A stretch of 64,000 nucleotides of DNA from Chiayiivirga sp. (GTDB taxonomy: Bacteria; Pseudomonadota; Gammaproteobacteria; Xanthomonadales; Xanthomonadaceae). The position numbers and the translations under genes were made by a program. The notes beneath the pieces are model-generated. The model was not told where the DNA came from, did not search any database, and worked only from the letters and a program-made list of their open reading frames with translations. Of this stretch, positions 31,862-40,268 are shown in pieces; position 1 is the first letter of the stretch, and every line of letters begins with the position of its first letter. The DNA is taken from NCBI GenBank assembly GCA_022647565.1, contig JALCLA010000001.1:1223117-1287116 (forward strand), written 5' to 3'.

Positions 31862-32642
31862 AGGGCGAGAACAAGGCGCGGTCGAACCGGTTGAGGTCGG
31901 CGCGGTCGTGGGTTCCCGTAGCCGGCCACTCGCCCGACTTGGGTCGCACATAGGTACCGAACAGCAGATCCCAGATCGGGAAGAACGCGGCAAAGTTCAC
32001 GTCGGTGTGCCCGGGTTCGATCGAATGGTGCAGGCGGTGCAGTTGCGGCCCTGCGATCACCGGAGTCAAGGGTCCGAACGGAATGCGCAGGTTGAGGTGG
32101 ATCACATACCCCCAGAGCAACAGCACGTTCCATAGCCAGGTGATGTTGGGTGGCTGGATGTCGAACACCATGCCGAGCGGCAGGAACACCACGAACACTC
32201 GGATTGGTTCTTCCAGGAAATGATGGCGCTGCCCGGTGGTGACATTCACCGAAAACTCGGAGTGATGCAGCTTGTGCTGGGCCCAGAACCAGGGCCAGCG
32301 GTGCTGGCAGCGGTGCAGCCAGTAGTAGAAGAAATCGAAGATCAGGAAGAACAGCAGGCCTTGCAGCAGCTGCCAACCGAGGCCGTCGGGCATGCGGATC
32401 GGGATCCAGTGGCCGTACTGCGCCAGCACCGGTTGTGTCAGCGCCTGCAGCGGCGGCACCAGCAGGTGGGTGAGGAACACGAACGGCAGCGTGTACGCGA
32501 TGTTGAACGCCACGTGTTGCCACGGCTGCTGTCGCTGCGCCGGCCGCAGCCGTTCCAGGATCAGGCCGGCGGCATAGACCGGCAGGACGAGCGTGAGGGT
32601 TTGCCCGGTCTGGGCCAGGGCTTGAGTGAGGGCATCGAGCAT
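31830..32642 (-). CDS. Sterol desaturase / fatty acid hydroxylase family protein
   Basis: A 270-residue membrane di-iron enzyme. The histidine boxes are all present: HRCQH, HKLHH and, near the C-terminus, HRLHHS. Several hydrophobic segments precede them (about 15-32, 44-64, 87-106). Bacterial members hydroxylate or desaturate lipids such as sphingolipids, ornithine lipids, carotenoids or alkylglycerols; the substrate here is not readable. Last gene of a long minus-strand run. Confidence 0.85.
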   Translation of the reverse strand: MLDALTQALAQTGQTLTLVLPVYAAGLILERLRPAQRQQPWQHVAFNIAYTLPFVFLTHLLVPPLQALTQPVLAQYGHWIPIRMPDGLGWQLLQGLLFFLIFDFFYYWLHRCQHRWPWFWAQHKLHHSEFSVNVTTGQRHHFLEEPIRVFVVFLPLGMVFDIQPPNITWLWNVLLLWGYVIHLNLRIPFGPLTPVIAGPQLHRLHHSIEPGHTDVNFAAFFPIWDLLFGTYVRPKSGEWPATGTHDRADLNRFDRALFSPFSDWWRMLRR

Positions 32643-32742
32643 GCCGCTAGTCTAGTCGTTCCCGATCCCTGGCCTTCGCGCCATGTGCTGTCCTCGAATG
32701 GCGGCCGATGAACCCCGTGGCAACTGCTGTTGCGCCAGTTCT

Positions 32743-33459
32743 CTACTTGAGCTCCAGCTCGACCAGTTCGAGGGCTTCCGTTCCGTCGTTGCGCAGTGCG
32801 CGGGTGACGCCGGCGGGCTGAGCCGCAAAATCCCCTGGCCGCAAAGCCAGGACTTGATCCGGCAAGCCAGGCGAGATCGTCGTCAACACGCCACCGCGCA
32901 CGACGACCCGGGCGCCCTTGCCGCCTTGGGAAATGGCAGGAACGGACTGGCCTGGTTCCAGTATCAGGCGCCAAGCCCGCATCCGCGCGTTGTCGAGGAT
33001 CTGGACGTATTGAGGTGCGGCGTCGCGCGACGAGACCGCTTGCCCCGAGGGCTTCGCGCGGCGTAGTTCAACCACGATGATCTGAAACGTGCTCTTGTCG
33101 CCGTTGACCACCCTGTGGGTGCGCGGCTCGGCACCGACCGCACTGTAGAGGGACGCTCCCGTCGCAGGCATCGGCGCCGCGGTCAACGGCTTGCCCAGGC
33201 CCTGGCCGCTTGATTGCGAAGGCTGGATGATGACGGCGAACAGATCGCGGTAATGCGTGTGAAACCCCGAGTCTCCGTTCGGCGGGTAGAGATTGTTCAG
33301 GATCGCGACGTCCTCATCGGCGAAGACCAGTTGGTGAAAGGAAGCATGCTCGACCGGAGCAGCACTCTCCTTTGGCGAGTCCTCCGCAATGGCAAGGGAG
33401 TTCGCGATCAGAAACAGAATGAATCCGAACGCACGACTGCGTGCCGCATGGAGTTTCAT
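32743..33459 (-). CDS. Secreted cupin-like protein
   Basis: A 238-residue protein with a signal peptide (about 1-22, IANSLAIAED). The mature part looks like two cupin-type beta barrels: FHTHYRDLFAVII near residue 62-74 and ILEPGQSVPAISQGG to VTRALRNDGTEALELVELE in the second half. A His pair (HTH) could bind metal in the first barrel; the second lacks clear ligands. Function unknown. Start ATG 33459 was chosen over an upstream in-frame start because of the signal peptide. Confidence 0.65.
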   Translation of the reverse strand: MKLHAARSRAFGFILFLIANSLAIAEDSPKESAAPVEHASFHQLVFADEDVAILNNLYPPNGDSGFHTHYRDLFAVIIQPSQSSGQGLGKPLTAAPMPATGASLYSAVGAEPRTHRVVNGDKSTFQIIVVELRRAKPSGQAVSSRDAAPQYVQILDNARMRAWRLILEPGQSVPAISQGGKGARVVVRGGVLTTISPGLPDQVLALRPGDFAAQPAGVTRALRNDGTEALELVELELK

Positions 33460-33505
33460 CTCTTGCGTCCCCCTTCGCCTTGGTGGGTTGCGCGGCAAGC
33501 GGTGA

Positions 33506-34465
33506 TCAAACCGGCAAAGAGGCCAGCCACTCCTCATCCGAACCTTCGTTCACACCCTCGAACAGGAAGGTGCTGAGGTAGCGCTCGCCGGTGTCGGGCA
33601 GCATCGCGAGCACGCTGCTGCCATTCGGCAAGCCCTTGGCCAGCTGCAGCGCCGCGGCGAAGGTGGCGCCGGACGAGAGGCCGACGAACAAGCCTTCCTT
33701 GTGGGCCAGGAGGCGCGCGGTGTCGCGCGCAACGAACTCATCAACCTGCTCGACCCGGTCGACCACGGAGCGATCCAGCACCGACGGGATGAAATCGGGT
33801 GTCCAGCCCTGGATTCGGTGAGGCTTCCATTCCTCGCCAGAGAGCAGGGCCGCCGCTGCCGGCTCGCAGGCACAGATTCTCACCTCCGGTCGCGCCGTCT
33901 TCAGCACGCGCCCCACGCCACTGAGGGTGCCGCCCGTGCCGTAGCCGGTGACGAACCAGTCGAGGCGACGTTCGGCGAAGTCGCGCAGGATTTCCGGCCC
34001 CGTGGTGGAAGCGTGATAGCGGGGATTGGCCTCGTTGTCGAACTGCCGTGCGAGGAAGGCGCCGTGCTTCGACGCGAAGGCTTCCGCGATCCGCACCATG
34101 CCACTGCCGCGTTCGGCCGCCGGAGTGAGGATCACTTTCGCGCCCAGCGCGCGCATCAACTTGCGCCGCTCGATCGAGAAGGTCTCGCTCATGAAGGCAA
34201 CGAAGGGATAGCCCTTGGCGGCGCACACCATCGCGAGCGCGATGCCCGTGTTGCCGGATGTGGCTTCCACCACCATCTGTCCCGGCTTCAGCGTGCCGCG
34301 CTGTTCGGCATCGCGGACGATGGCGTGCGCGAGCCGGTCCTTGACCGAGGCCATCGGATTGAAGGCCTCCACCTTGACGAACATCTCCACGCCCGCGGGC
34401 GCGAGCCGCTGGATGCGAACCACGGGCGTATCGCCGATGGTGTCGAGGATGCTGGCGTGGATCAT
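33506..34465 (-). CDS. Cysteine synthase (CysK/CysM family)
   Basis: A 319-residue PLP enzyme of fold type II. The PLP lysine is in NPMASVKDR (about residues 36-44), the substrate loop is EATSGNTGIALA, and the phosphate loop is GYGTGGTLSGVG. It makes cysteine from O-acetylserine and sulfide. The sequence fits CysK slightly better than CysM because it contains GWTPDFIPSVLD. It lacks nothing essential. Start ATG 34465 gives the common start IHASILDTIGDTPVVRI. Confidence 0.93.
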   Translation of the reverse strand: MIHASILDTIGDTPVVRIQRLAPAGVEMFVKVEAFNPMASVKDRLAHAIVRDAEQRGTLKPGQMVVEATSGNTGIALAMVCAAKGYPFVAFMSETFSIERRKLMRALGAKVILTPAAERGSGMVRIAEAFASKHGAFLARQFDNEANPRYHASTTGPEILRDFAERRLDWFVTGYGTGGTLSGVGRVLKTARPEVRICACEPAAAALLSGEEWKPHRIQGWTPDFIPSVLDRSVVDRVEQVDEFVARDTARLLAHKEGLFVGLSSGATFAAALQLAKGLPNGSSVLAMLPDTGERYLSTFLFEGVNEGSDEEWLASLPV

Positions 34466-34514
34466 GGTGGCGGCTCCGGGGCGGTGTCGCCGGATTGTGC
34501 GCCTGCGCCGCCGA

Positions 34515-35171
34515 TCAGACGATGGGGGCGATGCCGCTGGGTCCGCCTTCCAGCGCACTCAGGCGTTGCCAGCGGTTGACGATCAGGCAGAACAGTTCGG
34601 CGGTGCGTTCGGTGTCGTAGACGGCCGAATGCGCTTCATCGCCGTTCCAGGGCAAACCCGCGGCCTGTACCGCGCGGCTCAGTACCGTCTGGCCGTAGGC
34701 GAGGCCGGCCAAGGTCACCGTATCGAAGCAGCTGAACGGATGGAACGGGTTGCGCTTGTGCGCAGTGCGGCGCACGGCCGCGTTCACGAAGCCGAGGTCG
34801 AAATTGGCGTTGTGCCCCACCAGGATCGCGCGCTGGCAGCCATGTCGCTTCACCGCTTCGCGGATCGGCTTGAAGATGCGGTCGAGCGCAGCGCGCTCCT
34901 CGACCGCGTCGCGGAACGGGTGATCGATGTCGATGCCGGTGACTTCCAGCGCCTTGGGGTCGATCTGCGCGCCGGCAAACGGCACGACGTGCGTGGTGGC
35001 GGTCTCGCCCGGGCGCACCGTGCCGTCGGCGTCCATCTCGATCGGAATTGCCGCGATTTCGAGCAAGGCATGGCGTTCGGCATCGAAGCCGCCGGTTTCG
35101 ACATCGACCACGACCGGCAGAAAGCCACGGAAACGCGCAGCCATGCGGCTGGCGGGAGCAGGTGCATTCAT
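34515..35171 (-). CDS. rnt: Ribonuclease T
   Basis: A 218-residue DEDDh exonuclease that trims 3' ends of tRNAs and other stable RNAs. Catalytic residues are in VDVETGGFD (Asp, Glu), [11 protein letters not shown] (Asp) and [15 protein letters not shown] (His, Asp). The N-terminus has 14 residues before the fold. Start ATG 35171 ([10 protein letters not shown]). Confidence 0.94.
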   Translation of the reverse strand: MNAPAPASRMAARFRGFLPVVVDVETGGFDAERHALLEIAAIPIEMDADGTVRPGETATTHVVPFAGAQIDPKALEVTGIDIDHPFRDAVEERAALDRIFKPIREAVKRHGCQRAILVGHNANFDLGFVNAAVRRTAHKRNPFHPFSCFDTVTLAGLAYGQTVLSRAVQAAGLPWNGDEAHSAVYDTERTAELFCLIVNRWQRLSALEGGPSGIAPIV

Positions 35172-35247
35172 GCGCGGATTGTAGCCGGGTGTGCCGGTTG
35201 GGCCGGGCCCGGTTCCGGAAGGGCCGCGCAACGGCGCTCGGACGCCA

Positions 35248-35916
35248 TCAGGCGTGCAGGAGACGCGAGGCGATCAGCAGTGCGAGCCCGCACGCGGCCA
35301 GTGTCAGTCCGAACACCGGCAGCAACATCGCCAGCGGCAGGCCCACGGCCAGGCCGGCCAGGCCCCAGGCCACGGCATCGGCCACGGGCTGCGGGTGCGC
35401 ATCGGTGTGGAGCCAGTTCGACACCAGGGCGTCGAGGCTGAGCCTGCCCGCGCCGCGCAGGAGCAGCGGCACCAGCATCACCAGGAACAGCAGCGGCAGC
35501 TTGTAGTTGCCATGGCCCTTGTCGGTGATGGCATAGCCTTCGACCAGGTCGCTGAACATCATCCAGTCGCTGGGCCAGTGGACCGCCGCTGTGGCAACAA
35601 TCGTGAGCACGAACAGCGAGAACGCGGCGATGCGCGTCCCCAGCCCGAACAACAGGGCCAGCGCCGCCAGCAGTTCGGTCCAGGTGGCCATCTGCCAGCT
35701 CAGCTCGCTCGGCACCAGGTTGAAGGGAAACGGGAAGTTGCCCTGGATGTCCATGAACCAATTGCTGCCGGTGAATTTCTCGCGCCCGGCTTCGAAGAAC
35801 TCCCAGGCCAGGATCAGGCGCAGCCCGAGCGGCGCCAACCATTCGCCGAGGCCTTCGAGGCGTTCGGTGAGCCAGGTCCAGGCATCAATGAATTTGTCCA
35901 TGACGTTCGCCCGCAT
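35248..35916 (-). CDS. DoxX family membrane protein of the bufferin-type operon
   Basis: A 222-residue DoxX-like protein with four main hydrophobic segments. It carries the block [19 protein letters not shown] and a [11 protein letters not shown] loop. DoxX proteins often accompany DUF692/DUF2063 gene pairs, where a redox or quinone-linked role is suspected. It follows the DUF2063 gene by 34 bases and ends the operon. ATG 35916 (MRANVMDKF) was chosen; ATG 35901 is also possible. Confidence 0.8.
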   Translation of the reverse strand: MRANVMDKFIDAWTWLTERLEGLGEWLAPLGLRLILAWEFFEAGREKFTGSNWFMDIQGNFPFPFNLVPSELSWQMATWTELLAALALLFGLGTRIAAFSLFVLTIVATAAVHWPSDWMMFSDLVEGYAITDKGHGNYKLPLLFLVMLVPLLLRGAGRLSLDALVSNWLHTDAHPQPVADAVAWGLAGLAVGLPLAMLLPVFGLTLAACGLALLIASRLLHA

Positions 35917-35950
35917 CGGTTGGAAACCCTGCAAGAGGCGTCCAGCAGGG

Positions 35951-36739
35951 TCAAGGATTCGCGCGGCGTGTGCCGAGGATGGCGTCTCGTGCCCGCAGCT
36001 GCTCGAGCAGGCGCGCGCCACCGGCGACGAAGGCCTCCACCTCGGCCACGCCGTGCTGCTGTGCCAGTGCCTGCAACAGTTCGCGTCCGCTGAGCGCACC
36101 GGGGTTGTCATGCAAGGACTGCATCAGCGCGAAACCCAGCGCATCGATGGCCTTGAACTGCACCTTGTCGGCACGATCGCGCACCACCAGCAGGAAGGTG
36201 GGCTGTGCCGGAGGCATGTCGGGTCGGAACTCGGCGCTGATCCGCTGCACCGGCCAGGCGTAGGCCAGTGGCCAGGCCGTGGGCGAAGGCAGCGGAACAC
36301 CGGCCAGCAGATCGCCCTGCGGGTCATGCTCGATGGCGTCTAGGTCGTGCTCGTCCAGCGCCAGCGCCAGTTCCACCCATTCGTAGTGGGCCAGCTCCAG
36401 CAGAAAGGCGGGATCGCCGCGCCCCTGCTGTTGGCGAGCTTCCAGATAGCGCAGGAACTCGCGTCCCAATTCGGGGAACAGCGGTGTGTGGCAGCGGTGC
36501 TCGCGGTAGAAATCCCGCACCAGGGCGTGCCAGGCCGCATCGCCGCGCAGCGCGCGGATCACCGGGAAATTGTTGCCGAGCAGGTTCTCGACATTGTTGT
36601 AGAACAGCTCGCGATAGATCTGCAGGCGGCGATCTTCGATGCCGTCCGGCGCAGGCGCGTCGGACGGGTCGCGCAGGTGGGCGGCAAAGCCGTACTGCTG
36701 CGCCTTCAGGCGCGCTGGCACCTCAGGCGCGAGCGACAT
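35951..36739 (-). CDS. DUF2063 / HvfC-like partner protein of the MNIO enzyme
   Basis: A 262-residue protein. The N-terminal DUF2063 helical domain is visible ([25 protein letters not shown], abridged; then [20 protein letters not shown]). The C-terminal half is the second domain typical of HvfC/BufC, with [14 protein letters not shown]. It delivers or positions the precursor peptide for the DUF692 enzyme. The start ATG 36739 lies inside the end of the enzyme gene (17-base overlap), so the two are co-translated. Confidence 0.85.
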   Translation of the reverse strand: MSLAPEVPARLKAQQYGFAAHLRDPSDAPAPDGIEDRRLQIYRELFYNNVENLLGNNFPVIRALRGDAAWHALVRDFYREHRCHTPLFPELGREFLRYLEARQQQGRGDPAFLLELAHYEWVELALALDEHDLDAIEHDPQGDLLAGVPLPSPTAWPLAYAWPVQRISAEFRPDMPPAQPTFLLVVRDRADKVQFKAIDALGFALMQSLHDNPGALSGRELLQALAQQHGVAEVEAFVAGGARLLEQLRARDAILGTRRANP

Positions 36740-37592
36740 GGCGCGGCGCAAGTTCGGCGGTGACGGATTGCTGCACGGCGCGGATGCGCGCCACTTCGCC
36801 GGTAAGGTCGGAGAACGCGGGGAAATTGAAGTCTCGTTCGAGCAGGGTGGGGCGCAGGCCGACGTGGCGATAAGCCTCGGCCAGCAGCTCCCAGACCGAG
36901 TCGATCACCGCCGCACCATGCGTATCGACGATCAGGTCGGGCGCTTCGTCGTAGTGCCCTGCGATGTGGATATAGGCCACGCGCTCGCGCGGCAGCGCGC
37001 GCAGGAAAGAGCGCGCGTCGTAGCGATGATTGACGCTGTTGACGTGGATGTTGTTCACGTCCAGCAGCAGGTCGCAATCGGCTTCGCGCAAGACCGCGGA
37101 GATGAACTCGATCTCGTCCAGTTCACGATGCGGCGCATGGGCGGCGTAGTAGGACACATTCTCCACCGCGATGCGGCGACCAAGGATGTCCTGGGTCCGG
37201 CGGATGCGCGCCGCGACGTAGTGCACGGCTTCCCCGGTGAAGGGAATCGGCATCAGGTCGTAGAGGTGTCCATCGTCGCTGCAGTAGCTCAGGTGCTCGC
37301 TGTAGAGCGGCACGCGATGCGCGTCGAGGAAACGGCGCACGCGATGCAGGAAGGCTTCGTCCAGCGGATCAGGTCCGCCGAGCGACAGTGAAAGGCCATG
37401 GCAGACCAGTGGATGGCGCTCGGCCAGCGCGGCGAGCGCCTTGCCGTAGCGCCCACCGACGCCTATCCAGTTTTCCGGCGCGGCTTCGAGAAAATCGAAG
37501 TCGCCCGGGGCCGCGTCCTGCAGCGGGCCGATCAAGGCCCGCCGCAGTCCGAGACCGGCGCTGTCGTTGGCGAGAGCGCGCGGGTGGGTCAT
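36723..37592 (-). CDS. DUF692 multinuclear non-heme iron oxidase (MNIO), HvfB/BufB-like
   Basis: A 289-residue TIM-barrel enzyme. Features of the family: GLGLRR near the N-terminus, [55 protein letters not shown] and DTHGAAV, which supply the His, Asp and Glu ligands for two or three iron ions. MNIO enzymes oxidise cysteines in partner peptides to sulfur-containing heterocycles. It lies three bases after the precursor gene and overlaps the DUF2063 gene. Confidence 0.93.
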   Translation of the reverse strand: MTHPRALANDSAGLGLRRALIGPLQDAAPGDFDFLEAAPENWIGVGGRYGKALAALAERHPLVCHGLSLSLGGPDPLDEAFLHRVRRFLDAHRVPLYSEHLSYCSDDGHLYDLMPIPFTGEAVHYVAARIRRTQDILGRRIAVENVSYYAAHAPHRELDEIEFISAVLREADCDLLLDVNNIHVNSVNHRYDARSFLRALPRERVAYIHIAGHYDEAPDLIVDTHGAAVIDSVWELLAEAYRHVGLRPTLLERDFNFPAFSDLTGEVARIRAVQQSVTAELAPRHVARA

Positions 37593-37595
37593 CGC

Positions 37596-37985
37596 TCAGC
37601 GCGAACCGCCGCAGGAGCCTTCCTTCTTCTCCTTGCCTTCGCCGCACTTGCCCTCGCCACACTTGCCTTCTTCCTTGGCCTTGTCGGCGCCGCACTTGCC
37701 CTCGTGCTTGGCCTTGTCGGCACCGCACTTGCCTTCGCCGCACTTGCCCTCGCCACACTTGCCTTCTTCCTTGGCCTTGTCGGCGCCGCACTTGCCTTCA
37801 CCGCACTTGCCCTCTTCCTTGGCTTTGTCGGCCTCGGCGGGGGCCGGATCGCCGGCGAGCTGGTAGCCCTGGTCCAGGTCGGACAGGCTGAAGCTGGCGG
37901 CGGTGGCGGCCTGCGTCATCGCGAGCGAACCGACGAAGGCGACGCCGATGGCGACGGACAGGGGTTTCACGATTTTGTTCGACAT
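37596..37985 (-). CDS. Bufferin/HvfA-like RiPP precursor with EGKCG repeats
   Basis: A 129-residue secreted peptide with a signal sequence (about 1-28, AxA site near TAASF). It has a short spacer and then a Lys/Glu/Gly/Cys-rich tail (about 53-129). The tail holds eight EGKCG motifs and a final EGSCG; all nine cysteines sit in these motifs. EGKCG is the motif that DUF692 enzymes modify in copper-binding HvfA and bufferin peptides. The blocks are spaced by ADKAK. Ribosome site GGGAGAG precedes ATG 37985. The DNA is strongly repetitive, so repeat number may vary between strains. Confidence 0.88.
   Translation of the reverse strand: MSNKIVKPLSVAIGVAFVGSLAMTQAATAASFSLSDLDQGYQLAGDPAPAEADKAKEEGKCGEGKCGADKAKEEGKCGEGKCGEGKCGADKAKHEGKCGADKAKEEGKCGEGKCGEGKEKKEGSCGGSR
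37615..37830. repeat. Tandem coding repeats within the bufferin precursor gene
   Basis: Plus-strand units such as CTTGCCTTCGCCGCACTTGC and CTTCCTTGGCCTTGTCGGC recur several times with few changes. They encode EGKCG and ADKAK blocks on the minus strand. The near identity suggests recent expansion by slippage or unequal recombination. Confidence 0.85.
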
Positions 37986-38109
37986 GCTTGCTCTCCCGGG
38001 TTTGAACGAGCGGGCTTGAGGCCCGCGGGACTGGCCCGCCTCCATGGCGGGATGGTGTGAGCCGGGTCCGACGGACACGGCAGGAACGTGGACCGACATG
38101 AAGCTGGCA

Positions 38110-38628
38110 TCAATCGAGATACTCCCGCACCAGCACGCGGGCGCGGTGCAGGCGAGCCTTGACCGCGAGCCGGGTCAGGCCCAGGCGTTCGGCGATCTCC
38201 TCGATGCTCAGTTCCTCGGCATCGCGCAACAGCAGAACATCCCGATAGTGCAGGGGAAGTGATTGCAGGGCGGCCATGACATCGGCGCGCAGGTCGGCCG
38301 AACATGGTCCCGCCGGCTCGGGCAGCGGCTGATCCGGCGCGTAATCGTGGACGTTCAGGCGCCACGCGCGCTTGAGCCGGTCGCATTCGCGCTTGACGAT
38401 GCGAAACAACCAGCCGGCGAAGGCCTCGACCGCGCGCAGCCGGCCGATGTGCCGGCTCGCCAGGATCAACGACTCCTGCACCGCGTCCTCGACGTCGTGC
38501 ACCACGCAATGCCGCTCCGCGTAGCGCAGCACCTGGGTACGGGAGTGCGCGAGCAGGTGCTCCAGCGCGACGGCGTCGCCATCGCGAGCGGCGCTGACCA
38601 TGAGCGGATCGGACAACAGGTAACTCAA
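38110..38628 (-). CDS. ECF RNA polymerase sigma factor
   Basis: A sigma-70 family protein of about 172 residues with region 2 (VVHDVEDAVQESLILASR, then FAGWLFRIVKRECDRLKR) and region 4 (DVLLLRDAEELSIEEIAERL, then VKARLHRARVLVREYL). It lies directly upstream of the bufferin-type operon, on the same strand, with a 124-base gap, and is the likely regulator. I placed the start at TTG 38628 because GGAGGAG lies six bases before it; GTG 38643 and ATG 38601 are in-frame alternatives. No anti-sigma gene is adjacent. Confidence 0.82.
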   Translation of the reverse strand: MSYLLSDPLMVSAARDGDAVALEHLLAHSRTQVLRYAERHCVVHDVEDAVQESLILASRHIGRLRAVEAFAGWLFRIVKRECDRLKRAWRLNVHDYAPDQPLPEPAGPCSADLRADVMAALQSLPLHYRDVLLLRDAEELSIEEIAERLGLTRLAVKARLHRARVLVREYLD

Positions 38629-38781
38629 CGACGACTCCTCCACCAGGGGTTCGGAACGCGGTGCCGCTCGCGACCCATCTTAGCGCTGCCGGGTGAAGGC
38701 GGCGTAGGCGGGGTCGAGCGGGTTCAGGATGGAAAGAGGGGGTGGCGAGGCAAAAGGATTCGCGCCCGGCGAAACCGAGGC

Positions 38782-39420
38782 TCACTCGGCGGGCGTCTTG
38801 TCCCGATAGCGGCACAGGTCGCGGATCACGCAGGTCGGGCAATCGGGCTTGCGCGCCTTGCAGACGTAGCGCCCGTGCAGGATCAGCCAGTGGTGGGCAT
38901 CGAGCAGGAACTCGGGGGGCACGCGCTTCAGCAGAGCCCGCTCGACTGCCAGCACGGTGTTGCCAGGTGCCAGCCCGGTACGGTTCGCCACGCGAAAGAT
39001 GTGCGTGTCCACCGCCATCGTGGGCTGGCCGAAGGCGGTATTGAGCACCACGTTGGCGGTCTTGCGACCGACCCCGGGCAGTGCTTCCAGCGCTTCGCGG
39101 GTGTGCGGTACCTGGCTTCCGTGTTGTTCGACCAGCTGGCGACAGGTGGCGACGACGTTGGCAGCCTTGGTGTTGTAGAGGCCGAGGCTGGCAACATGTC
39201 GCTTCAACCTGGCTTCACCGAGGGCGAGCATCGCCTCGGGTGTGTTGGCGGCGGCGAACAGTCCGCGCGTGGCCTTGTTCACGCCCACGTCGGTGGACTG
39301 GGCCGAGAGAATCACTGCGACCAGCAGTTCGAACGGGCTGGAGTAGACCAGTTCGGTGCGTGGTTTGGGGTTGAGTTCGCGCAGCCGGCGGAACAGCTCG
39401 CTGCGTTCGGCCGGCTTCAT
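38782..39420 (-). CDS. nth: Endonuclease III
   Basis: A 212-residue DNA glycosylase/AP lyase that removes oxidised pyrimidines. The helix-hairpin-helix LPGVGRKTANVVLN contains the catalytic Lys, VDTHIFRV contains the catalytic Asp, and the C-terminal iron-sulfur cluster has C-X6-C-X2-C-X5-C (CKARKPDCPTCVIRDLC). ATG 39420 aligns with the E. coli start; a GTG at 39435 overlapping the previous stop (GTGA) would add five residues and couple the genes. Confidence 0.95.
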   Translation of the reverse strand: MKPAERSELFRRLRELNPKPRTELVYSSPFELLVAVILSAQSTDVGVNKATRGLFAAANTPEAMLALGEARLKRHVASLGLYNTKAANVVATCRQLVEQHGSQVPHTREALEALPGVGRKTANVVLNTAFGQPTMAVDTHIFRVANRTGLAPGNTVLAVERALLKRVPPEFLLDAHHWLILHGRYVCKARKPDCPTCVIRDLCRYRDKTPAE

Positions 39421-39431
39421 CCCGGGGGTGC

Positions 39432-40268
39432 TCACGGGATGGCCTTTCGACGCCATGCCGGCGGTTCGGTGTGGCGATCGATCCACGGTGCGAGCGCATT
39501 CATCAGCAACACCGCCGCGGCGATGGCCGCGACCGGGGAGGAGCCGAGGCGTTGCGCCGCAAAGCCCAGCAAGGCAATGCCTGCCGCGAACAGGCCACGG
39601 CCGCGTGGCGTGGTGCAGCCACGTGCGGGTTCGGTGGCGATGAAGAACGCGGTCAGCAGCCATAGCGCCATCGGCTCGGACGACAGCGGTGTGGCGGAGG
39701 CGAGCAAGTGCCAGGCCAGGGCCAGGGCCAGTGCGGTTCCCAGCAGGAAAAACGGAATCGACCCGCGCACTCGACCGAACCCGGTCAGCGCCAGACCACC
39801 CAGGGCGTAGCCCAGCGCGACCACGGCGTCACCCGAGGCGTCAGGCGTGTGCACCAGCCGTTCGGGAAACGGGGCGGCCAGCATCGCGAGTGCCGCCATC
39901 GCGGGGTGGAAGCGCGGGCGATCCGCGTCATCCGGAGTGAACTGTGCAACGAACACCGCAAGCGCCGCGCCCGATGCCGGCAACCATCCCGGGGACGACG
40001 CCGGCAGGCAGAGGACCAGCAGCAGCGCGTACGCCGTGGCCTGCCACGCGCCACTCGATGGGCCGGGTGCGCGCACGTGGCGACACAGGGCATCTACCGC
40101 GAGTGCGCATCCCAGCGCCAGCGCCAGATGCCCCGCAAACATCGGGCCATCGATCCAGGCGCGCGCGGCGGCGCCGGGCAGCAAGGCCAGCAACCAGGCG
40201 GTCCGGCGCCACGCCAGGCCAGGCGCAAGCGGCGGCGTCGAGGAGACAGGCTCCGGCGCGGCGCTCAC
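39432..40268 (-). CDS. RnfD/RsxD-like membrane protein, shortened
   Basis: A 278-residue membrane protein with about eight to nine hydrophobic segments. Its C-terminal third matches RnfD: LLTAFFIATEPARGCTTPRG, then AIAAAVLLMNALAPWIDRHT. Normal RnfD has about 350 residues and carries FMN on a Thr in an S/T-G-A-T motif; the region here reads PDASGDAVVALG, without that Thr. The start GTG 40268 overlaps the preceding stop. With the ferredoxin gene and nth it looks like a reduced form of the rsx-nth operon. Whether it still works in electron transport is unknown. Confidence 0.65.
   Translation of the reverse strand: MSAAPEPVSSTPPLAPGLAWRRTAWLLALLPGAAARAWIDGPMFAGHLALALGCALAVDALCRHVRAPGPSSGAWQATAYALLLVLCLPASSPGWLPASGAALAVFVAQFTPDDADRPRFHPAMAALAMLAAPFPERLVHTPDASGDAVVALGYALGGLALTGFGRVRGSIPFFLLGTALALALAWHLLASATPLSSEPMALWLLTAFFIATEPARGCTTPRGRGLFAAGIALLGFAAQRLGSSPVAAIAAAVLLMNALAPWIDRHTEPPAWRRKAIP

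Noticed and set aside
37615..37830. CRISPR-like array
   Set aside because: The repeats are short, contiguous and in frame with the bufferin coding sequence; there are no spacers of regular length and no cas genes.
37398..38060. Long plus-strand open frame across the bufferin gene, rich in Leu and Ala
   Set aside because: It is the antisense of the EGKCG repeats; its hydrophobic repeats follow from the codon pattern on the minus strand, and it has no ribosome site or family match.
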